Part shown: positions 1-7,931 of the stretch, in pieces
Numbering within the stretch: the first letter of the stretch is position 1
Layout of the letters: each line of letters opens with the position of its first letter
DNA from: an uncultured Lachnospiraceae bacterium
GTDB lineage: Bacteria > Bacillota > Clostridia > Lachnospirales > Lachnospiraceae
Direction of reading: 5' to 3'
NCBI GenBank assembly: GCA_910588285.1
Contig: CAJUQB010000005.1
Span: 19,603 to 83,602 of the forward strand
Length of the DNA: 64,000 nucleotides
Position numbers and translations under genes: made by a program
Notes under the pieces: generated by a model
Seen by the model: the letters and a program-made list of their open reading frames with translations, nothing else
The model's database searches: none
Told to the model about the DNA's origin: nothing

Positions 1-1306
1 CCTCCTGGGCCTTGAACCGCTCCCTCTGGTCAATGGGATCATTCAGCTCCGAGTAGGCATTCGCCATCTCCCAGCCGTTCATGAAGAACTCGAACCGCTC
101 CACATAATCCGGATGGCTGGGCTTCTTCTTGGTCAGGGGGGAGATCTCAATGGGGTGATCCATCACAAAGGTAGGCTGGACCAGATGCTCCTCCACAAAC
201 TCTTCAAAGAACAGGCTTAAGATATCGCCCTTCTTATGGCGCTCCTCATACTCCACATGGTGCTCCTTGGCCACAGCCCGGGCCTCCTCCAGGGTATGGA
301 TCTCATTGAAATCCACGCCGGAATACTGCTTCACTGCATCCAGCATGGTAATGCGGGCAAAGGGCTTGCCCAGATCCATCTCAACACCATTGTAGACAAT
401 CCTGGTGCTTCCCAGCACCTCCTGGGCCACATGGCGGAACAGGTTCTCCGTCAGGTCCATCATGCCGTGGTAATCGGTGTAAGCCTGATACAGCTCCATC
501 AGGGTAAACTCCGGATTGTGCCTGGTATCCAGACCCTCATTGCGGAACACACGTCCGATCTCATAGACCCTCTCCAGGCCTCCAACGATCAGGCGCTTCA
601 GGTACAGCTCCAGAGAAATACGAAGCTTAAAATCCTCATCCAACGCATTAAAATGAGTCTCAAAGGGGCGTGCCGCCGCACCGCCGGCATTGGATACCAG
701 CATGGGGGTCTCCACCTCCAGAAAGCCCAGGCCATTCAGATAGCTGCGGATGGTGGCCAGGATCTTGGAACGCTTAATAAAGGTATCCTTCACCTCATTG
801 TTCATAATCAGATCCACATAGCGCTGACGGTAACGGATATCCGTATTGGTCAGGCCGTGGAACTTCTCCGGCAGAATCTGAAGGCTCTTGGACAGCAGCG
901 TCACCTTCTGGGCATGGATGGAGATCTCCCCTGTCTTGGTGGTAAACACCTCGCCCTCAATGCCGATGATATCGCCCACATCCAGCTTCTTGAACTCCTT
1001 ATAGGGCTCCTCTCCAACGGTGTCCCTTGCCACATAGGACTGGATGTTCCCCTTCAGATCCTGGATATTGCAGAAGGAGGCCTTGCCCATTACGCGCTTG
1101 GACATCATACGGCCTGCCAGTGTAACCCTGCTGCCTTCCAGCTCACTGTAGTGATCCTTAATCTCCTGGCTGTGATGGCTCACATCATACTTGGTAATCT
1201 CAAAGGGATCCCGCCCGCTCTCCTGCAGCTCCCGGAGCTTATCCCTGCGGACCTGTAACAATTGGTTCATGTCCTGCTGCTGTACATTCTGATTCTTCTC
1301 TGCCAT
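1..1306 (-). CDS. lysS: Lysine--tRNA ligase, class II (3' end outside window)
   Basis: Charges tRNA-Lys with lysine in the cytoplasm. Reading the minus strand from ATG at 1306 (preceded by GAGGAGAGG) gives about 435 residues starting MAEKNQNVQQQDMNQLLQ. The N-terminal OB-fold anticodon-binding region (about residues 60-165, with GRMMSKRVMGKASF) is followed by the class II catalytic core with motif 2 (RVFRNEG) and ITMLDAV. The final 60 or so residues, including motif 3, lie beyond base 1. It is the last gene visible of the argF-to-lysS operon and starts 15 bases after the greA stop. The greA-lysS order is common in Clostridia. Confidence 0.97.
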   Translation of the reverse strand, partial: MAEKNQNVQQQDMNQLLQVRRDKLRELQESGRDPFEITKYDVSHHSQEIKDHYSELEGSRVTLAGRMMSKRVMGKASFCNIQDLKGNIQSYVARDTVGEEPYKEFKKLDVGDIIGIEGEVFTTKTGEISIHAQKVTLLSKSLQILPEKFHGLTNTDIRYRQRYVDLIMNNEVKDTFIKRSKILATIRSYLNGLGFLEVETPMLVSNAGGAAARPFETHFNALDEDFKLRISLELYLKRLIVGGLERVYEIGRVFRNEGLDTRHNPEFTLMELYQAYTDYHGMMDLTENLFRHVAQEVLGSTRIVYNGVEMDLGKPFARITMLDAVKQYSGVDFNEIHTLEEARAVAKEHHVEYEERHKKGDILSLFFEEFVEEHLVQPTFVMDHPIEISPLTKKKPSHPDYVERFEFFMNGWEMANAYSELNDPIDQRERFKAQE

Positions 1307-1321
1307 GGTTCCTCTCCTCTT

Positions 1322-1801
1322 CTAATTGGACCGCTGAATCTCCAGCACCTTGTACTCTATCACACCTGCCTGTGTCTCAACCTTGACCACATCGCCAACC
1401 TTTGCTCCCAGCAACGCCCTTCCCACAGGTGATTCATTGGAAATCTTCCCCTGCAGGCTGCTGGCCTCCGTGGAGCCGACAATCTTATATTCTAACTCTT
1501 CTTCAAACTCACAATCATATATCCGTACCTTGCAGCCAATGCTGATCTTATCCAGATCAACCTCATCCTCAACCACAACCTCAGCATTCTTCAGAATCTT
1601 CTCAATCTCCTCGATCCTGGCCTCAATGTCTCTCTGCTCATCCTTCGCTGCATCATACTCTGCATTCTCAGAAAGGTCTCCCTGCTCACGGGCTTCTTTG
1701 ATCTTCTGTGACACTTCCTTACGCTTTACAACCTTCAGATCATGCAGCTCAGCTTCCAGCTTCTGCAGTCCTTCATAAGTCAAGATATTCTTCTTTTCCA
1801 T
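1322..1801 (-). CDS. greA: Transcription elongation factor GreA
   Basis: Rescues backtracked RNA polymerase by stimulating cleavage of the nascent transcript. 159 residues, the normal family length: N-terminal antiparallel coiled coil (about 1-75, with SENAEYDAAKDEQ near the tip) and a C-terminal FKBP-like domain with SPVGRALLGAKVGD. I place the start at ATG 1801 with AGGAAAGG upstream; the GTG four codons earlier sits directly on that ribosome binding site and is less likely. It lies between the unknown gene at 1807-2388 and lysS. Confidence 0.95.
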   Translation of the reverse strand: MEKKNILTYEGLQKLEAELHDLKVVKRKEVSQKIKEAREQGDLSENAEYDAAKDEQRDIEARIEEIEKILKNAEVVVEDEVDLDKISIGCKVRIYDCEFEEELEYKIVGSTEASSLQGKISNESPVGRALLGAKVGDVVKVETQAGVIEYKVLEIQRSN

Positions 1802-1806
1802 CGCTG

Positions 1807-2388
1807 TTAACACCTTTCCTCTTTTTTTCCTCTGACAATCACAGTATTATACCCGATAGGTACTAAAATGTCAAGATTTTCCGCGGTTTTCCACGGTTTT
1901 TTATAAACGGGGATGTAGAGCCCAGGCTCTCTGAGACGCATTCGGCGCATGCCTCCCTGCCGTTCAAAATCCAGCAGCGTATTGGCGGCCAGCTGCACCT
2001 GAAAATGCTCCCTTTCCAGCCGGTCTTTCTCCCACAGCTCCACCAGCAAACCATTTTCCTCATACATTCTCTCTACATACTCCTGAAAATATGCAGGCCG
2101 CCGGGTAAAAATCAACAATCCGTTCAAATCCTCCGCCAGATCGTTTAACACCTGCAGCACCATGTCCTCCCAGAAAATGACCTCCTCATCCTCATCGGTA
2201 TCCAAAACCGCAAGCCGCAGGGTCTGATAGCTTAAACCCCGCTGGGGCAGAACATCCCACAGGATCTGCCGCATCCAGGGCAGATACGGGTTCTCATACC
2301 ACAGCTCCTCCCCGCTCTCCTCCTCTGTTACGGCCGGCTCCTGCGGCGCCCTTTTGCCCCGCTTCCACCACTCCCTGAAAATTCCCAT
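1807..2388 (-). CDS. Conserved hypothetical protein of the lysS operon
   Basis: Not assigned to a named family. About 193 acidic residues, no signal peptide or membrane segment. A basic/aromatic N-terminus (MGIFREWWKRGKR) precedes a mostly alpha/beta-looking body rich in Trp, Glu and Leu. Two starts are possible: ATG 2388 after AAGAAGG, or TTG 2427, which overlaps the dusB stop as TTGA and would add 13 residues. The gene is wedged between dusB and greA with almost no spacing, so it is co-transcribed with them. A cytosolic role is inferred only from the lack of export signals. Confidence 0.75.
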   Translation of the reverse strand: MGIFREWWKRGKRAPQEPAVTEEESGEELWYENPYLPWMRQILWDVLPQRGLSYQTLRLAVLDTDEDEEVIFWEDMVLQVLNDLAEDLNGLLIFTRRPAYFQEYVERMYEENGLLVELWEKDRLEREHFQVQLAANTLLDFERQGGMRRMRLREPGLYIPVYKKPWKTAENLDILVPIGYNTVIVRGKKEERC

Positions 2389-2423
2389 ACCTTCTTCTGC
2401 CTGCCCCTGTCTTTGTCCTTGTT

Positions 2424-3395
2424 TCAATTATATGCAGACAGCCCTGAAAATAATTCCTCCAGCTGTTGGTAGCTTTCCACCCCATTGATTCTTCCCCGAA
2501 GCCTGGCAGAATGCTGATATCCGCTGGTGTACCAGGCCGCATGCTTGCGGATCTCCCGGATCCCGGTATACTCGCCCTTTACCTCAAGAAGCATCCTGGC
2601 ATGGCGCAGCAGCATATTCACCATCTCCTCAAAGGGAGGCTTCTCCAGCCTGCGGCCCGTATCCAGGTATTCCTGTATCTGCCGGAAGATCCAGGGATTG
2701 CCCTGGGCTCCCCGGCCGATCATCAGGCCGTCGCAGCCGGTCTGCTCCTTCATCCGAAGGGCCTCCTCCCCGCTGGTAATGTCTCCGTTTCCAATCACCG
2801 GCACGGACACTGCCTCCTTCACCTTACGGATAATGTCCCAGTCAGCCCTTCCGGCATACATCTGCTCCCTGGTTCTGCCATGGACGGCAATGGCCGCCAC
2901 GCCGCTGGCCTCCGCAATCTTTGCGATCTCTACGGCATTGATGCTTGTCTCATCAAATCCCTTGCGGATTTTTACCGTTACCGGCTTTTGGATGGCCTTC
3001 ACGGTCTTGGTCAGGATCTCCTCCACCAGCCCGGGCTGCTTCATCAGGGCCGATCCCTCGCCGTTACCTACCACCTTTGGTACCGGGCAGCCCATGTTGA
3101 TGTCCAGGATATCAAAGGGCCGCTCCTCAATCCGTTTTGCCATTTCACTGATAATGTCTGCGTCAGAGCCAAAGAGCTGCAGGGACACAGGCCGCTCCTG
3201 CGGCGCAATCTCCATCAGGCTCTCCGTATTTTTACTATGATAAAAAATTGCCTTTGCGCTGACCATCTCCATGCACAGAAGGCCTGCCCCCTGTTCCTTG
3301 CAAAGCAAGCGAAATGGCAGGTCTGTTACCCCTGCCATAGGCGCCAGTATCAAATTATTTTCCAGTACTACATTGCCGATTTTTAATGCTTCCAT
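2424..3395 (-). CDS. dusB: tRNA-dihydrouridine synthase (DusB type)
   Basis: FMN enzyme reducing uridines in the tRNA D-loop. 323 residues with the Dus TIM-barrel signatures: APMAGVTDLPFR (18-29), DINMGCPVPK with the catalytic Cys near residue 103, KIRKGFD, AVHGRTREQMYAG and GNGDI followed by MIGRGAQGNPW. Start ATG 3395 lies one base after the coaX stop. DusB subgroup is assigned from overall similarity and from the usual clustering with coaX, birA and greA in Clostridia; distinction from other Dus subfamilies is less certain than the enzyme activity. Confidence 0.93.
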   Translation of the reverse strand: MEALKIGNVVLENNLILAPMAGVTDLPFRLLCKEQGAGLLCMEMVSAKAIFYHSKNTESLMEIAPQERPVSLQLFGSDADIISEMAKRIEERPFDILDINMGCPVPKVVGNGEGSALMKQPGLVEEILTKTVKAIQKPVTVKIRKGFDETSINAVEIAKIAEASGVAAIAVHGRTREQMYAGRADWDIIRKVKEAVSVPVIGNGDITSGEEALRMKEQTGCDGLMIGRGAQGNPWIFRQIQEYLDTGRRLEKPPFEEMVNMLLRHARMLLEVKGEYTGIREIRKHAAWYTSGYQHSARLRGRINGVESYQQLEELFSGLSAYN

Positions 3396-3396
3396 A

Positions 3397-4170
3397 TTAT
3401 TTCTTCTTCTGCTTGTTATAAATAATGCGCAGCCCCTGAAGCGTCAGGGTGGGGTCGTAGATGTCAATGGCATCGGTTTCATTTGCAATGATCTTGCCCA
3501 GGCCGCCGGTGGCAACCACCTTCAGCTCCTTCAGGCCGGACTCTGCCTTTGTCTGATTGACAATGTACTCTGTCTGGCCAATCTGTCCGTATACAAGGCC
3601 TGCCTGCATACTGGATATGGTCTCCTTGGCCAGGATGCTGTCCGGCTTGCGGATCTCAATCTCCGGAAGCTTTGCCGCCTCCTCCCAGAGGGCCTTGGCA
3701 GAGGTGCGTATCCCCGGAGCCGTCACTCCGGAAATAAAGGCCCCTGTCTCATCAATCAGATCATAGGTTGTGGCCGTGCCAAAATCAATCACCAGCACCG
3801 GCCCGCCGTACAGCTCATAGGCTGCCGCCCCATCCACAATACGGTCTGCGCCGATCTGCTTGGGATTCTCCGTCACCACCCGGATCCCTGTCTTAATCCC
3901 CGACTCCACAATGATCGCCTGCTTGTCCAGGTATTTGATCACTGCGCTTAAAAGCGAATGGTTTACATTGGGCACCACTGAGGCCACAATCACATCCTCA
4001 ATCTCCCGGGGCGCAACCTTATTGTGCACCAGCATATTTTTCAGCTCAATGCCATACTCATCCGAGGTACGCAGCAGCTTTGTAGTCATGCGGAAGGTGG
4101 TGATAATCCGCTCCTGATCAAATACGCCAAAGGTGATATTGGTATTACCAACATCAATTACTAATAACAT
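3397..4170 (-). CDS. coaX: Type III pantothenate kinase
   Basis: Phosphorylates pantothenate, the first step of coenzyme A synthesis; cytoplasmic homodimer of the ASKHA fold. 257 residues, typical length. Visible motifs: DVGNTNITFG at the N-terminus (phosphate-binding loop), VDFGTATTYD, GVTAPGIRTSAKAL and ATGGLGKII near the C-terminus. The start ATG 4170 follows GGAGGGATAGAAGG. Operon position between DUF6145 and dusB. Confidence 0.95.
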   Translation of the reverse strand: MLLVIDVGNTNITFGVFDQERIITTFRMTTKLLRTSDEYGIELKNMLVHNKVAPREIEDVIVASVVPNVNHSLLSAVIKYLDKQAIIVESGIKTGIRVVTENPKQIGADRIVDGAAAYELYGGPVLVIDFGTATTYDLIDETGAFISGVTAPGIRTSAKALWEEAAKLPEIEIRKPDSILAKETISSMQAGLVYGQIGQTEYIVNQTKAESGLKELKVVATGGLGKIIANETDAIDIYDPTLTLQGLRIIYNKQKKK

Positions 4171-4185
4171 CCTTCTATCCCTCCA

Positions 4186-4527
4186 TCAACTTTCCTGTGT
4201 AAATGACTCCCCCAAAAAAACAACCCGGTAAAACAGCTCCAGGGATGCAAGCAGCTCCTCCCGCTCCCGCTGAATCTGCTTGATCTTTAACACGCTTCCG
4301 ATCTCATCGTACAGAAAATCTCCCTCCCGGCACTCTGTCTCGAATTGGAGGCTGCCTGCCTCATCAAAAAACAGGGTCAGGGCGCCGCCCACATCCTCTG
4401 TGTACAGCACACATAAAATATTTAATTCTTCCTTCACTCCCTCCGGAAGATTGTCAAACTGCGGATTCAGGTAATATTTTTGGGTATATGCGCTGGCTCC
4501 GCACAAAATGAGCTTTTCCTGTTCCAT
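4186..4527 (-). CDS. DUF6145-like protein
   Basis: About 113 residues starting MEQEKLILCGASAYTQKYY. The pattern, CGASAYTQKYYLNPQF then LPEGVKEELNILCVLYTEDVGG and LFFDEAGSLQFE, matches my memory of the Clostridial DUF6145 family, whose function is unknown. No membrane segment. Start chosen at ATG 4527 with GGAGACC; a longer reading would run back into birA. It is in the same transcription unit as birA and coaX, two cofactor genes, which is only weak evidence for function. Confidence 0.75.
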   Translation of the reverse strand: MEQEKLILCGASAYTQKYYLNPQFDNLPEGVKEELNILCVLYTEDVGGALTLFFDEAGSLQFETECREGDFLYDEIGSVLKIKQIQREREELLASLELFYRVVFLGESFTQES

Positions 4528-4537
4528 ATGGTCTCCT

Positions 4538-5305
4538 TTATGTATATCCGTAAATTCCCCGCACCGACACCTCTCCGGCATTTACCCTTACAAGCCCCTG
4601 GCCGCATTCCACCAGCAGCTCCCCTTTTTCATTGATTCCCCTGGCAATTCCCTGATAGTCCCCTGCCGGATCCAACACCTGAACCTGGCGGTTCCTGTTT
4701 ACCAGCAGCTGTTCATATTCCTCCTGAAACAGGCTCACGTCCAGCCTCTGCAGAAACTGCCCGTAATACAGCTCAAACTCCTCCAAAACAGCCTCCAGAA
4801 GCAGGTTGCGGTCAATCTGCAGCTCCTGGTCCTGCTCCAGGGATGTGGCCTTCTCCCTAAGCTCGGGCGGAAACTGCTGCCTGCGGATATTGATGCCGAT
4901 TCCCACAATTATATAGTTGATCCTCTCAATCCGGGCATTCAGCTCAGTCAGGATCCCGCAGACCTTCTTTCCCTCCAGCACCACGTCATTGGGCCACTTG
5001 ATCTCTGCCGGCTGCCCGGTTATCCGGCGGATGCCCTTTGTCACCGCCATAGCCGCCACCAGCGTCACCATAGAGGCCCGGTCCGGCAAATAGTCCGGCC
5101 GCAGCAGCAGACTGAACCACAGTCCGCTTCCAGGCTCTGAAACCCAGCTTCTTCCGTGCCGGCCACGGCCGGCAGTCTGGGCCTCGGCCACAATTACACT
5201 TCCGTGGGGCGCCCCTTCTTCTGCCAGACGCCTTGCCTGGATATTGGTGGAATCAATCTCCTGATAATGGCAGACCCTGCATCCGATTCCGTTTTTCTTC
5301 TCCAT
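4538..5305 (-). CDS. birA: Biotin--[acetyl-CoA-carboxylase] ligase, no DNA-binding domain
   Basis: Makes biotinyl-AMP and transfers biotin to the lysine of biotin carboxyl carrier proteins. 255 residues: catalytic domain with STNIQAR, the GRGRHGR adenylate-binding loop (46-52), KWPNDV and GILTEL, then a small C-terminal SH3-like domain. The N-terminal helix-turn-helix of E. coli BirA is absent, so this is a monofunctional ligase and not the operon repressor. Starts 2 bases after the argF stop. Confidence 0.95.
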   Translation of the reverse strand: MEKKNGIGCRVCHYQEIDSTNIQARRLAEEGAPHGSVIVAEAQTAGRGRHGRSWVSEPGSGLWFSLLLRPDYLPDRASMVTLVAAMAVTKGIRRITGQPAEIKWPNDVVLEGKKVCGILTELNARIERINYIIVGIGINIRRQQFPPELREKATSLEQDQELQIDRNLLLEAVLEEFELYYGQFLQRLDVSLFQEEYEQLLVNRNRQVQVLDPAGDYQGIARGINEKGELLVECGQGLVRVNAGEVSVRGIYGYT

Positions 5306-5307
5306 GC

Positions 5308-6297
5308 CTATTCCTTCAGGGTGGCATACATCACGGCTTTGATGGTGTGCATCCGGTTCTCCGCCTCGTCAAAGACCACGGACCTTGCGCCTTCAAATAC
5401 CTCGTCTGTCACTTCCATCTCATTCAGGCCGAATTTTTCATGAATCTGCTTTCCCACCGTAGTCTTCAGATCATGGAATGCTGGCAGGCAGTGCATGAAA
5501 ATCGCCTGGCTTCCTGCCTGATCCATCACACTCTGATTCACCTGATAAGGCGTCAGATCATGGATCCGCTCCTCCCAGACCTCATCCGGCTCTCCCATGG
5601 ACACCCACACATCCGTGTAGATGACATCTGCTCCCCTGACGCCTTCTGCTACGTCCTCTGTCAGGGTTATGGTGGCCCCGGTGCCTTTGGCCGCTTCCTC
5701 ACAGTAGTCCACCAGCTCCTGATCCGGGAAATATTTCCGGTTGGTGCAGGCCACAAAATGCATGCCCAGCTTCGCACAGGCCACCATCAGGGAATTCCCC
5801 ATATTATACCGTGCATCTCCCATATATACCAGCTTCACACCCTTCAGATGTCCCAGCTTTTCCTGAATCGTCAGCATATCTGCAATCATCTGGGTGGGAT
5901 GGAATTCATTGGTCAGCCCGTTCCATACCGGAACCCCGGCGTATTTTGCCAATTCCTCCACAATCTCCTGGCCATAGCCCCGGTATTCAATCCCATCGTA
6001 CATTCTGCCAAGTACCCTGGCTGTATCCGCAATGCTCTCCTTTTTCCCGATCTGGGAGCCGCTGGGATCCAGATATGTCACATGCATGCCAAGATCATAG
6101 GCTGCCACCTCAAAGGAGCAGCGGGTCCTGGTGCTTGTCTTTTCAAAAATCAGGGCAATATTCTTCCCCTTCAATTCATCATGGGGGATTCCCTTCTGCT
6201 TCTTCTCCTTCAGCTGGGCCGCCAAGTCCACCAGATATGTAATTTCCTCTGTTGAAAAATCCTTAAGCTTTAAAAAACTCCGGCCTGTCAGTTTCAT
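5308..6297 (-). CDS. argF: Ornithine carbamoyltransferase
   Basis: Condenses ornithine with carbamoyl phosphate to citrulline. 329 residues from ATG 6297 (AAGAAGGAGATTTGT upstream). Carbamoyl-phosphate loop STRTRCSF (55-62), then HPTQMIADM, and the ornithine-loop HCLPAFHD near residue 265. It could serve arginine synthesis or the arginine deiminase pathway (arcB); no arcA or arcC is in view, so the biosynthetic name is a default. First gene of the operon that continues to lysS. Confidence 0.94.
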   Translation of the reverse strand: MKLTGRSFLKLKDFSTEEITYLVDLAAQLKEKKQKGIPHDELKGKNIALIFEKTSTRTRCSFEVAAYDLGMHVTYLDPSGSQIGKKESIADTARVLGRMYDGIEYRGYGQEIVEELAKYAGVPVWNGLTNEFHPTQMIADMLTIQEKLGHLKGVKLVYMGDARYNMGNSLMVACAKLGMHFVACTNRKYFPDQELVDYCEEAAKGTGATITLTEDVAEGVRGADVIYTDVWVSMGEPDEVWEERIHDLTPYQVNQSVMDQAGSQAIFMHCLPAFHDLKTTVGKQIHEKFGLNEMEVTDEVFEGARSVVFDEAENRMHTIKAVMYATLKE

Positions 6298-6341
6298 ACA
6301 AATCTCCTTCTTTCTGTAAATTTGACTGTGATATGAGAAAT

Positions 6342-6365
6342 CGGGCTGCCACAACAGACAGCCCG
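6342..6365 (-). terminator. Weak hairpin after the SPFH gene
   Basis: CGGGCTG and CAGCCCG pair around a 10-base loop, between the SPFH stop (6398) and argF start. Only a broken T-run follows on the minus strand, so termination may be partial or the structure may lie in the argF leader. Confidence 0.4.
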
Positions 6366-6397
6366 GTATATCCATGTAATGAAATTGTATTATGATC

Positions 6398-7336
6398 CTA
6401 TTGTTTGTCGGCTGCTATCTCCACCACGGACTTGGCAAGCCCGGCCACCCCCTGGATCTCGGAGGGAATGATAATCTTGGTCGCCTTGCCGTCCGCTGCC
6501 TTAGCAAAAGCCTCCAGGCTCTTCAGCTGCAGTACGGAAGCGTCCGGCGCTGCCTCCTTCAGGAAGCGGAGACCATCTGCATTGGCCTGCTGAATCTTAA
6601 GAATGGCCTCTGCCTGGCCTTCTGCCTCGCGGATGGTAGCCTCCTTGCGCGCCTCCGCCCGAAGGATCGCTGCCTGCTTCTCGGCCTCGGCATCCAGAAT
6701 CGCAGACTCCTTCTTACCCTCGGCAACCAAGATCGTAGACTTTTTCTCACCCTCTGCCCGAAGGATCGCCTCACGGCGCTCACGCTCTGCCTTCATCTGC
6801 TTCTCCATAGCATCCTGAATGGCAGTAGGCGGAATGATATTCTTCAGCTCCACACGGTTGACCTTGATTCCCCATGGATCCGTGGCCACGTCCAGGGAGG
6901 CCCGCATCTTGGTATTGATGGTCTCTCTGGAGGTCAGTGTCTCGTCCAGCTCCAGATCACCGATAATATTACGGAGCGTTGTGGCTGTCAGATTCTCAAT
7001 GGCCATGATGGGATTCTCCACACCATAGGCAAACAGCTTGGGATCCGTTATCTGGAAAAATACCACCGTATCAATCCGCATGGTGACATTATCCTTGGTA
7101 ATTACAGGCTGAGGCGCAAAGTCCACCACCTGCTCCTTCAGCAGCACACGCTTGGCCACACGGTCAATAAAGGGCACCTTAAAATGTATCCCAACGCCCC
7201 AGGTACCCTGGTAGGCGCCCAAACGCTCAATAACCAGTGCATGTGCCTGCGGTACAATCTTCACACAGGATGCCAGCAAAATCAATACCAGCAAAATCAA
7301 TACGATTACAACTGCAATCCATGCCCAATCCATCAT
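6398..7336 (-). CDS. SPFH/Band 7 membrane protein (QmcA-like)
   Basis: Oligomeric membrane-scaffold protein of the stomatin/prohibitin/flotillin superfamily. 312 residues: one N-terminal membrane segment (about 4-26), the SPFH domain (about 27-180, with VIERLGAY and VPFIDRV), then an Ala/Glu/Lys-rich coiled coil (about 185-255) with repeated AILRAEG-like heptads, and a short C-tail. Next to an NfeD gene with only a 3-base gap, the classic partnership in which NfeD works with the SPFH protein in membrane quality control. Substrates cannot be told from sequence. Confidence 0.93.
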   Translation of the reverse strand: MMDWAWIAVVIVLILLVLILLASCVKIVPQAHALVIERLGAYQGTWGVGIHFKVPFIDRVAKRVLLKEQVVDFAPQPVITKDNVTMRIDTVVFFQITDPKLFAYGVENPIMAIENLTATTLRNIIGDLELDETLTSRETINTKMRASLDVATDPWGIKVNRVELKNIIPPTAIQDAMEKQMKAERERREAILRAEGEKKSTILVAEGKKESAILDAEAEKQAAILRAEARKEATIREAEGQAEAILKIQQANADGLRFLKEAAPDASVLQLKSLEAFAKAADGKATKIIIPSEIQGVAGLAKSVVEIAADKQ

Positions 7337-7339
7337 AGT

Positions 7340-7777
7340 CTATCCCTCCGTTTTCTTTTCTTCTACAATCAGCTTCACTCCGCTGATGGCCCGTATGACT
7401 ACCTCCTGCCCCTTCTCAATGGTGCACTCGTCTGTGGCTCTTGCGGACCACTCCATCCCGTCCACCTGGACAAGTCCTACGGCATGCAGATTATTGATAT
7501 CCTCCAGCACAATGCCGCATTTTCCAATCAGCCCCTCTGCATTGGTCTTGAGTCGGCCATTGTTGAAATATTTCAGGGCAATGGGCCTTGTCAGGAACAG
7601 CAGCACCAGGGATACAATAACGAACACTGTAATCTGAAGCGGTACAGGTGCCCCAAACAGACTGAAAATAAATGCCACCAGCGCCCCGCCGGCAAACCAG
7701 ACTGTGGTAAGCCCCAATGTAATAATCTCAATCACTGCCATAACCACAAGGATCACCAGCCAGATCATCACCATCAT
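7340..7777 (-). CDS. NfeD family membrane protein
   Basis: Partner of the following SPFH gene. 145 residues: a block of three to four hydrophobic segments (about 3-80) and a C-terminal soluble OB-fold (about 85-140; LIGKCGIVLEDI, WSARA). It is the short NfeD form without the ClpP-like protease domain. ATG 7777 has GGAAAGGGGC upstream. First gene of a two-gene unit. Confidence 0.9.
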   Translation of the reverse strand: MMVMIWLVILVVMAVIEIITLGLTTVWFAGGALVAFIFSLFGAPVPLQITVFVIVSLVLLFLTRPIALKYFNNGRLKTNAEGLIGKCGIVLEDINNLHAVGLVQVDGMEWSARATDECTIEKGQEVVIRAISGVKLIVEEKKTEG

Positions 7778-7870
7778 TTGGATCGCCCCTTTCCTTCGCC
7801 GAAGCAGCTTCTTTCCATTATATTACTATACTTCCTTCCAGATTACAACTACAATTTCATATAGAAATAG

Positions 7871-7910
7871 AATATGGTATCCCCGAAAAAATATTCGGGA
7901 ATACCATATT
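7871..7910 (-). terminator. Intrinsic terminator of the cell-wall hydrolase gene
   Basis: 17-bp stem with one mismatch (arms 7871-7887 and 7894-7910, core CCCGAA/TTCGGG) about 20 bases beyond the hydrolase stop. T-rich tracts lie on both sides, so it could also act on plus-strand transcripts. Confidence 0.75.
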
Positions 7911-7931
7911 TTTATTATATATATTCAGTTT

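Noticed and set aside
236..1258. Plus-strand 340-codon ORF
   Set aside because: Antisense shadow of lysS; the minus-strand frame carries clear lysyl-tRNA synthetase motifs.
5233..6255. Plus-strand ORF of 340 codons
   Set aside because: Antisense shadow of argF.
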